64,000 nucleotides of DNA, taken from assembly GCA_963843255.1 (NCBI GenBank), contig CAWJJQ010000008.1, forward strand, positions 581,867 through 645,866, written 5' to 3'. Below the pieces are notes generated by a model. It had not been told where the DNA came from, did not search any database, and saw only the letters and a list, made by a program, of their open reading frames with translations. This document shows positions 50,696 to 57,553 of this stretch, piece by piece. The position numbers and the translations under genes were made by a program. The stretch is from Bog-159 sp963843255. GTDB lineage: Bacteria; Acidobacteriota; Terriglobia; Bryobacterales; Bryobacteraceae. Every line of letters begins with the position of its first letter. The stretch's first letter is position 1.

Positions 50696-53002
50696 CTAAT
50701 GTATGCCGATCCCGGTACTCAACTGCGGTTGAACTGCGTTCGGAGCAGCCGCCAGTGGCGCTGTCCGCCACAGCATACGCGTTCCCGCCGCCAGTTCCGC
50801 TGAACGGGTAGCGAACATGATCTTCGCCACTCCGGGAATTTCGGGATTGAATTTCTTCGATGAGCCCCCACTACTTTGGACCTCTGCCTGGGCTGAGGCC
50901 ACCGAGACGAGGCGCGCGTAGAAGGGCTCCCAGCCATTCCGAGTCTGTACCCGATCCAGCTCGATAATCACGGCGCTCTCTCCCCGGCACCAGCGCACAT
51001 GTCCATCCACAGGCGCGCCGGCGGCAATAATTTCATGGCCCCGCAGAGACACGGGAGCAACAACCCTGGCCGTCAGCACATCGTTTCCGGCCGCGGTTGT
51101 CACGCTCACTGTGGAGGCAAGTGAAACCGTAATCTCCAGATCGGGCGGCAACTCAGGGCTTTTCGCGGGGCGCCTGTTCTGGTCCTGCGAACTGTCTCCG
51201 CCGAATGAAACGGTCGATTCGGCGGCGAACCCGCGGCAATGATTGAAGAACATCCGGCTCAGGCGTTGAATGCCCGATCCCTCTTCGACGTGAACCCGCG
51301 CCTCAAACGGAAGTAGAACCGAACGGTCGCCCATTGTCTCTGGCTGGTAGTCGATCAGCGCGTCGAGTTCCTTCAGTTTCAGATCGCCGGGAATCTGAAC
51401 GGCCCGCACCTCGACCCGGCGCAGCGTCAGGTCGGTCCTGTCCACAAAGAAGCGTCCTTCTTCTCCCGCCCGTGCAGAAGATTTGCCGTATTGAATGGAC
51501 CAGTGCGCCTCGCCCGGGAGACTGCGAAAATCGTACCGGTAAACGGCATCGCCATCCAGGACCTCGGGGCCCCCAAAAGCAATGGTCGTCCCGTTTCCAG
51601 CAATCAGTGCGCGCGCCAGCGAGCTGAACATCCCGGTGGTGCTGAAGCTGTTACCCAACATAACTGCCAGACCCTCGCTGCTGAACCGCTTACCACCCGC
51701 GTCGCCATAGATCTCCCGGTCGTTGGAGATGCCAATTTCAACCCGAAATAGGTCTGCGTCCTGCGGCTTCCCACGCGCATCAATCCGGGTTCGCGTGATG
51801 CTCTCCAGGCACGTGTAATCGGGAGTCTTCAATAAGAGCGGAGCATTCCGCTCGCGCAAAGCGCTGGCTGGCGGCCCTTCTCCGGGCGAGGTAACCAGAT
51901 CCATTGCCTGAGCTGAAGCACGTGACGCTGGAACGGCGGTAGGCGTCTGCATTTGCGCCAGCGTACTTCGCGCAGCATCGGCATTAACCCCATGCGGCGA
52001 CCGGTCTATGTATGCCTGCAGGTGCTTGGTTGCTTCTTCCATCTGCTGCTTGCTGGCAAGCACACTCCCCAGGGCGTATTCCAATTCTGGGTAGTCGTGC
52101 CCGGTGTCGAGCCGGAGCCCTTGGCGCGCGCTCTTTTCCGCGGCGTCGATGTTCTGAAGACCCAGGTTTCCAAGCGCGTTTAGTGCCCAGGCATCCGGAA
52201 AGGCCGTTGGGTTGAGATCTATGGCCTTTTGAGAATCGTCGCGCGCTTCACGCCAGTTGCCTTGTGACGCCTCCAGTCTGGCTGCCTGAATCAACGGGAG
52301 CGCAAACACCGGATCTGCGCGTACCGCCGCCAGGAAGGACGCTTGCGCACCCTGTCGATCTCCTCCGCCCAATTGCAGCAGGCCCAGAGTTAACCACGCC
52401 GAGCTGTAGCGCGGGTAAGCCGACGTAACTTTGCGCAACGAATTGATGGCATTCGCCCATTCCGTCCTGGCCGCCTGGTCGAGAGCCTTCTCATATATCT
52501 TTTGTTGCGCCTTGCTGGCCTGTCCATCCGCCGTACTTGTAAGGCCGTTCGCATTCGCCGATAGAGGATGGAGAAGGATCTGCCCGGCTTTTTCCTCGCT
52601 TCCTGGTTTTACGGCCGCCAAGGGTTGCGCGGCGGAGTCGTGCCCGTCCAGAAAAGCGTGCAACGCGCACGCGCCCTCGCCGGTCATGCTGTGTAAGCTG
52701 TCCCGGCTGACGCTGAACCGTCCCTTGGAGTCGGCCGTGGCAACCAGAATCCGGTTGCCAGCGCACTCGGCGTAGATGTCCACAAGCTCGTTGGCCACCG
52801 ACCCGTCCTCCAGCACGACCGTGCCACTCAGCCTGGCTCGCCCTGGAGGTAGAACATCCGGCTTGAGATTGCCGCTCGAATCGGTGGTCTCCGTCGCGGG
52901 GACGGGGCGCCTCATGGAGCCCTGCGGCCAAGCCTGGGGCACGCCGAAAGCAAGCACGGCCGCCCCCAATGTGAGGGCGACATTCGTTCCCCTAGCCATC
53001 AT
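50696..53002 (-). CDS. Exported TPR protein
   Basis: A 768-residue protein. ATG 53002 (or 52999) is preferred because the signal peptide starts there (GTNVALTLGAAVLAFGVPQA); the longer frame to 53140 lacks support. An N-terminal carboxypeptidase-regulatory-like domain (ARLSGTVVLEDGSVANELVD) is followed by tetratricopeptide repeats at about 150-350 (AQQKIYEKALDQAARTEWAN, YSSAWLTLGLLQLGGGDRQ, DAWALNALGNLGLQNIDAAE). A roughly 400-residue C-terminal region without known domain follows, of LolA/outer-membrane-lipoprotein-sorting flavour (RIDARGKPQDADLFRVEIG, DLTLRRVEVRAVQIPG). Its function is unknown. TAGGCT seven bases before 52999 and the lack of a ribosome site fit a leaderless start. Confidence 0.78.
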   Translation of the reverse strand: MMARGTNVALTLGAAVLAFGVPQAWPQGSMRRPVPATETTDSSGNLKPDVLPPGRARLSGTVVLEDGSVANELVDIYAECAGNRILVATADSKGRFSVSRDSLHSMTGEGACALHAFLDGHDSAAQPLAAVKPGSEEKAGQILLHPLSANANGLTSTADGQASKAQQKIYEKALDQAARTEWANAINSLRKVTSAYPRYSSAWLTLGLLQLGGGDRQGAQASFLAAVRADPVFALPLIQAARLEASQGNWREARDDSQKAIDLNPTAFPDAWALNALGNLGLQNIDAAEKSARQGLRLDTGHDYPELEYALGSVLASKQQMEEATKHLQAYIDRSPHGVNADAARSTLAQMQTPTAVPASRASAQAMDLVTSPGEGPPASALRERNAPLLLKTPDYTCLESITRTRIDARGKPQDADLFRVEIGISNDREIYGDAGGKRFSSEGLAVMLGNSFSTTGMFSSLARALIAGNGTTIAFGGPEVLDGDAVYRYDFRSLPGEAHWSIQYGKSSARAGEEGRFFVDRTDLTLRRVEVRAVQIPGDLKLKELDALIDYQPETMGDRSVLLPFEARVHVEEGSGIQRLSRMFFNHCRGFAAESTVSFGGDSSQDQNRRPAKSPELPPDLEITVSLASTVSVTTAAGNDVLTARVVAPVSLRGHEIIAAGAPVDGHVRWCRGESAVIIELDRVQTRNGWEPFYARLVSVASAQAEVQSSGGSSKKFNPEIPGVAKIMFATRSAELAAGTRMLWRTAPLAAAPNAVQPQLSTGIGIH

Positions 53003-53157
53003 TATCAGCCTAGCGCGAATCCCACTACTATCGGACCTATTTGCGGTGCAAGGTATATGGAAGCCGCTGCTTTTGGCGCGATCCACGCCGTTGTGCTTCG
53101 TGGAACCTAGTCCGTGCGCCGCACGTACGGATGCATCCACAGCAATCGAGTAACGCG

Positions 53158-53189
53158 GGCGCGAGATGGCCGGTTAGCCATCTCGCGCC
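53158..53189. terminator. Perfect 13-bp hairpin downstream of the S74 gene
   Basis: GGCGCGAGATGGC (53158-53170) pairs perfectly with 53177-53189 around a CGGTTA loop. It lies 43 bases past the S74 stop on the minus strand, between two minus-strand genes. No T-run follows on either strand, so termination would be factor-assisted, or the structure may protect the 3' end. Confidence 0.5.
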
Positions 53190-53231
53190 GTCGGGTCCAT
53201 TGTGTCGTCTTGAAGCGGAGCCGGCGCGGGT

Positions 53232-55736
53232 TCAGTCCGCGCGGCGCGCGCTCCGTTGCAGGCTGGCGTAAACTGGCGCGGCCGCTGCCGGCCGCCGCTC
53301 CATCCGGTTCAGGCGAACCTGCAGGGCGGCCACTTGCGCGCCAAGCTTGCGCAAGCGGTTCACTTCCGTAGTGAGGCGGGCGATCCTGGCATCCTTCGCG
53401 CGCGCCTCCTGCTGCTGTTGCTTCACGGCTTCAATCAGCAGCGCAGTCAGACGCGTGTAGTCCACGCTCTGCGCGTCCTTGCCGTTCTTCTCCCAGGTCA
53501 CCACCTCCGGTACCACCGCCCCCACTTCCTCCGCAATCACCCCGATCTCGTGCTTCCCGTTCGCCTTCAGATCGTACGAAACCCCGCGCAGCCGTTGCAC
53601 CTTGCGGAGCGCATCCGGCAGCGTCTGTATATTCGTCTTCCAGCGGCGGGAGCTGTAAGTGGCCCAGCCGTCGCCAATAGCGGAGCCTTGCCCCTGGCCC
53701 AGTGTCAGAGTCAGCGAGGCGATTGTGCTGCCGCCGATCACAACTCCGCCTCCCAAGGGATTCAACGACAATGGCGTGTAGCCAAGATTCTGCTGGAGCG
53801 CCTGAATACTGCCATAGCCGGCATCAGGTTGATTGGCGTGGGCCGAATATCCGATGATCAATTGCTTGGAAGGAGTGGTGGCGCCCTGGATCATTAATTG
53901 CGACGGAGTCACCGTGCTGTCGTCCGCCTGCACGCTCAATGGCTCCCCGGGCGTCGCGGTTCCAATGCCCACGTGGACCGCGTTGCTGCCAGTCCCGCCG
54001 AGCACCAGCGCATTGCTCTGGCCAACGGATGCCCCGTAACCGACGGCGGTCGCGTTGGTCAGGTTCCCCGCGGCGGGGTTGGAGTTGGCGCCCAGGAAAG
54101 TGTTATTGGAGCCGCTTGTGTCTGCGTTTCCGGCTTGCGCACCCAGAGCCGTATTGTTCGATCCCGTGGGATTGTTACCCTCCGTTCCCACCCCGATCAT
54201 CGTGCCATTACTGCCCGTCGTAGTACCGTTTCCGGCAGCGAAGCCCATCGCTGTATTCTGGAAACCCATCGTGTCGTGATCGAGCGCCTGGTTCCCGTAA
54301 ACGGAGTTGAACGTGCCCGTGGTATTGATGTTGCCGGCCGCCGAGCCGATATATGTATTACTTGTGCCACCCGCCGTATGCAGGAAAGGTACGCCGCCGA
54401 TGAACAGGACGCCGGTGTTCAGGCCCGCCGTCGGCGGCATCGCCAGCGTGTTGGCGGACAACGCGCTGCTCACCGTCGAATTGGCCGCCGCCATATTCGC
54501 CGCCGACATTGTCCCCGTACTGGTCACATTCCCGTTGATTGTTTGGGAGGCGCTGAAAGTGTTCGCGGCTGCCAGTTGCGCGAAGGCGCCGGCCCCCAGC
54601 CCGCCTAGCAGGCTGGCGTTCAAATTAGGCACCTGCGTACTCGACGAAACGGTGAGCGGTGGCGTACCGGCCGGTGCGGTGGAACTGAGTTGGCTCGCGG
54701 TGAGAATGCCCGACACGTTCTCGTTGCCGGTCACACTGGGAAAAGTCTGGCCGGGGGCGAAGTTAATCACGCCATTTTCCAGAATAAATAACCCGGTTTC
54801 CGATGGCGTAGCTCCGTTCGCCCCAAATAGCAGGTTCAAACTGCCGGCCGGCGCCTGGCTGTCGTTGACCTGGGGTTCGGCCTCCCACCTGAAATCCTGT
54901 GTCACCGCCAGGTTGGTGCTGCTATTGAAACTCGATGCCTTGAAATCCAGCGGCTCCGACGCCGTGCCGGTGGTGGCGTTAGCCAGACCGGCCGGCGGCA
55001 GGATCAAGTCGCCGCGGACGGTAACTCCGCCATGAATATCGAGAGTCGCGGCGGGCGCGGTGGTACCGATGCCGATCTTGGCGCTCGAACCCGTCCCCGA
55101 TTGATAGAGGACCGAATCGCCCTGATTCTGATTGCTCGTCCAGAGAGGCACGTAATTCGTTTCGCCGCTACCCGCGGCCGGCGCCGCCACTGCTTCGGGA
55201 TGCGCGGTAAACGCAGCACCGGACGGGGCGGCCGGACGGGGCGTAACGCTTTGCGGGAGCGCCGTCATCAACGCCTCGGTCGTCACGTAGGAGGATGCCG
55301 GCAGTCCGCCCAGCGTCTCCGCGTCGCTGGCCTTCATGGCATACGGCACGCCCACCAGCAGCACCCGCGGCTGTTCCGCGGTGCCCACCAGATTCGGTTG
55401 AACACCCACCCAACGCGCTTTGTTGCCGGTGAACAGTTCCTGAGGTAAGCCATTGGACTGCGTTGACCCCAGCAGCACGCTGTAGTGACCCTGGCTGTCC
55501 GGTTGTACCGCCTGCGTTTCGGACCACAGGGGCGCGCCGCCTTGCTGCTCCTCGTACAAGGTGAAGGTAAGCGCTACCTCGCCGGCAGGTACGTGACCAT
55601 TCGCGTCCATAGCGACGCCGCTGAATCGCACCAGGCGCGGTATGATTGACTGGCCGCGGGCGGCGTTCGGAATCACGGTTGGTGACAGTACGATCGCTAG
55701 TGCGATGCACGTTGCTTTACTAATTAGTCTGTACAT
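53232..55736 (-). CDS. Exported fibre-like protein with S74 intramolecular chaperone
   Basis: An 834-residue secreted protein (leader ATCIALAIVLSPTVIPNAARG). The N-terminal 130 residues are a beta domain (GEVALTFTLYEEQQGGAPLW). The middle is a long Ala/Gly/Ser/Thr/Asn region with YadA-head-like repeats (GSNNTALGAQAGNADTSGSN, LTNATAVGYGASVGQSNAL). The end is a Peptidase_S74 domain: SSRRWKTNIQTLPDALRKV, HEIGVIAEEVGAVVPEVV and DYTRLTALLIEAVKQQQQEA, then a coiled coil. The Ser695-Lys700 spacing equals the self-cleavage dyad of phage endosialidase chaperones. Here the gene is chromosomal and exported, among other surface proteins, so it probably forms a trimeric surface fibre. ATG 55736 has AAAGGA upstream. 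Confidence 0.82.
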   Translation of the reverse strand: MYRLISKATCIALAIVLSPTVIPNAARGQSIIPRLVRFSGVAMDANGHVPAGEVALTFTLYEEQQGGAPLWSETQAVQPDSQGHYSVLLGSTQSNGLPQELFTGNKARWVGVQPNLVGTAEQPRVLLVGVPYAMKASDAETLGGLPASSYVTTEALMTALPQSVTPRPAAPSGAAFTAHPEAVAAPAAGSGETNYVPLWTSNQNQGDSVLYQSGTGSSAKIGIGTTAPAATLDIHGGVTVRGDLILPPAGLANATTGTASEPLDFKASSFNSSTNLAVTQDFRWEAEPQVNDSQAPAGSLNLLFGANGATPSETGLFILENGVINFAPGQTFPSVTGNENVSGILTASQLSSTAPAGTPPLTVSSSTQVPNLNASLLGGLGAGAFAQLAAANTFSASQTINGNVTSTGTMSAANMAAANSTVSSALSANTLAMPPTAGLNTGVLFIGGVPFLHTAGGTSNTYIGSAAGNINTTGTFNSVYGNQALDHDTMGFQNTAMGFAAGNGTTTGSNGTMIGVGTEGNNPTGSNNTALGAQAGNADTSGSNNTFLGANSNPAAGNLTNATAVGYGASVGQSNALVLGGTGSNAVHVGIGTATPGEPLSVQADDSTVTPSQLMIQGATTPSKQLIIGYSAHANQPDAGYGSIQALQQNLGYTPLSLNPLGGGVVIGGSTIASLTLTLGQGQGSAIGDGWATYSSRRWKTNIQTLPDALRKVQRLRGVSYDLKANGKHEIGVIAEEVGAVVPEVVTWEKNGKDAQSVDYTRLTALLIEAVKQQQQEARAKDARIARLTTEVNRLRKLGAQVAALQVRLNRMERRPAAAAPVYASLQRSARRAD

Positions 55737-55791
55737 GTTCGTTGTCCTTTCATTTGCCGGATTGCCGGTATAGTTATTAAGTGAGTTGGTG

Positions 55792-56484
55792 TTAGCGGCG
55801 CCGGATGCGGCCGACTGCCAGCAGCCCCAGCCCTACTCCCACCATCGCCAGGGGCCCGGGTTCCGGCAGAGCGATGCCGTCGATTTCAAACGCGGGCCTC
55901 AATTCGGATGCGGCGCCGAACTGCCAGCCGGCGCCAAACTGACTATCGTTGTAAGCAAAGTTAGTGCCCGAGGAGTAATCCAGCGTCGCGTTCCAGTTCC
56001 AGGCTGCCTCACTTATAAAATCGTCGGGATTCAAGTTGGGGATCTGGACCACCAGCCAGTACTGAGTCTGGGCGTTCAAGGCCGGACAAACGGTGCAGTT
56101 ATACGTCACTGGGCCGGCTGGAGGCCAGGCGCCCACCGTTTGGCCCGCGGCCAGAGATAAGTCGGTTATCGCCGCTCCGGGCAACCCGCCTTGGTCCGCC
56201 GCCAGGTAGACATCCAGCGGCGAGGCCGCCAGGTTCGTGAAGATCAGGCCGACCGGTAACTGGGCATCGGAAAAAACGATACCGTCGGTCGGTGTGAATG
56301 CGGCGGCCAGGATCTGGCCGGCATCGGCGCCGCCATCCACGGTCCACCCGTTCGCCGGATCGTATTGCGGCATTGATCCCAGGTTGCTGAACACCACGAT
56401 GGGGTCCGCCTGCGCCAGCCCGGCACCGCCGGTCAGCAGTATCGTGGTCGCCAGTAGACAGAGTTTTACGGAACGTGTAAGCAT
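55792..56484 (-). CDS. PEP-CTERM-anchored exported protein
   Basis: A 230-residue protein with signal peptide (LCLLATTILLTGGAGLAQA), a beta-sandwich body (GLIFTNLAASPLDVYLAADQ, TQYWLVVQIPNLNPDDF) resembling choice-of-anchor domains, and the complete C-terminal sorting signal: LPEPGPLAMVGVGLGLLAVG then RIRRR. PEP-CTERM proteins are cleaved by exosortase and linked to extracellular polymer. An exosortase must be encoded elsewhere. ATG 56484 has a strong AGGAGGAAA site. It lies 55 bases upstream of the S74 gene and may share its transcript. Confidence 0.85.
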   Translation of the reverse strand: MLTRSVKLCLLATTILLTGGAGLAQADPIVVFSNLGSMPQYDPANGWTVDGGADAGQILAAAFTPTDGIVFSDAQLPVGLIFTNLAASPLDVYLAADQGGLPGAAITDLSLAAGQTVGAWPPAGPVTYNCTVCPALNAQTQYWLVVQIPNLNPDDFISEAAWNWNATLDYSSGTNFAYNDSQFGAGWQFGAASELRPAFEIDGIALPEPGPLAMVGVGLGLLAVGRIRRR

Positions 56485-56517
56485 GTTTGTTTCCTCCTGA
56501 GTGCGAGCGGGGTCGGG

Positions 56518-57486
56518 CTAAAGCTTGGTCACAGAGGCGCTGATGCTGTTGGCTACCCAGATGTTTGCGCCGTCGAAAACCACGCCGAAGGGGGTGGCGC
56601 CTACTACGAATGTGCCGAGCAGGGCCCCGTCTGCCGCGCGCAACTCCGTCACAGAGCCGTTGCCCGCGTCTGCCACCCAAACGTTAGCCCCGTCGAAGGC
56701 GATGCCCGCGGGAGAGGGGCCGGTTTTAAACGTTCCCAGATTGGCGCCGTCGGCCGCTCGCAGCTTGGTCACACTGTTCGGGCCGGCGTTCGTTACCCAG
56801 ATGTTGGCGCCGTCAAATGCAAGGCCAAACGGAGCTTGTCCCGAGACGAAGGTGCCTAAAGTCACTCCCATTGGGCTCAGCTTTGTCACTGTCAGGGCAC
56901 CGAAATTGGCCACCCACATGTTTGTTCCGTCAAAAGCGAGCGCGCGCGGTTCCGCGCCAACGGGAAAAACGCCCAGCACGGCGCCGCTCTCGGCGGCCAG
57001 TTTCGTCACCGTATTGTCACTAACGTTGGCCACCCAGATATTGGTCCCGTCGAATGCTACCGCCATGGGAAACTGGCCCACGTTGTATGTCGCCAGGAGG
57101 GTGCCATCAGCGGCCGACATCTTAATCACTGTGTTGCTGCTCGAATCCGCTACCCAGAGATTGGCCCCGTCAAAAGCAATGCCTACCGGACCACGGCCCG
57201 CGGGGAAGGTTCCCAGGTTGGCGCAATCCGAGGCGCGCACTTTAGTCACGGTGTTGCTCAGCGTGCTGGTGACCCAGATGTTCTCGCCGTCGAATGCCAG
57301 CGCCTGGGGATCGATGCCGACGCTCACCATGTTGCCCGTCTGCCGCGCCGGATACCACTTCAGCATGCCGATCTGCTGGTAGTTCACACCGGCCACGGCG
57401 CGCACCTGCCCGTGCATCATACAAGGCGTACCGAGTAAATATCCGAAGCAAATCAGGTGGCTGGCGATGATCTTTGCGTTGTACAT
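56518..57486 (-). CDS. Exported 40-residue-repeat beta-propeller (YVTN/NHL-like)
   Basis: A 322-residue protein with leader (IIASHLICFGYLLGTPCMMHG) and six full plus one partial copies of a 40-residue unit of the form G-x2-P-x4-A-FDG-x-NIWV-A-N-x3-NTVTKL-x3-DG-x-LGTF. The last copy stops after 27 residues, and the N-terminal segment before the first unit (MLKWYPA) could complete that blade, giving a closed seven-bladed propeller. Such propellers bind proteins or sugars, or act as lyases. The repeats are also strong at the DNA level. The gene is 33 bases upstream of the PEP-CTERM gene on the same strand. Confidence 0.85.
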   Translation of the reverse strand: MYNAKIIASHLICFGYLLGTPCMMHGQVRAVAGVNYQQIGMLKWYPARQTGNMVSVGIDPQALAFDGENIWVTSTLSNTVTKVRASDCANLGTFPAGRGPVGIAFDGANLWVADSSSNTVIKMSAADGTLLATYNVGQFPMAVAFDGTNIWVANVSDNTVTKLAAESGAVLGVFPVGAEPRALAFDGTNMWVANFGALTVTKLSPMGVTLGTFVSGQAPFGLAFDGANIWVTNAGPNSVTKLRAADGANLGTFKTGPSPAGIAFDGANVWVADAGNGSVTELRAADGALLGTFVVGATPFGVVFDGANIWVANSISASVTKL

Positions 57487-57553
57487 GTCTGGAAACCCTC
57501 TAGACAGGTACGCGCAGGGTGCCGGCCGAAACTCTCACGCTTGAAAAGTTTTT

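Noticed and set aside
53232..55736. Prophage tail-fibre region because of the S74 domain
   Set aside because: The protein has a signal peptide and the neighbours are exported chromosomal-type proteins; no phage structural genes surround it.
56525..57382. 285-residue plus-strand frame with regular repeats
   Set aside because: The repeats are a mirror of the 40-residue units of the propeller gene on the other strand.
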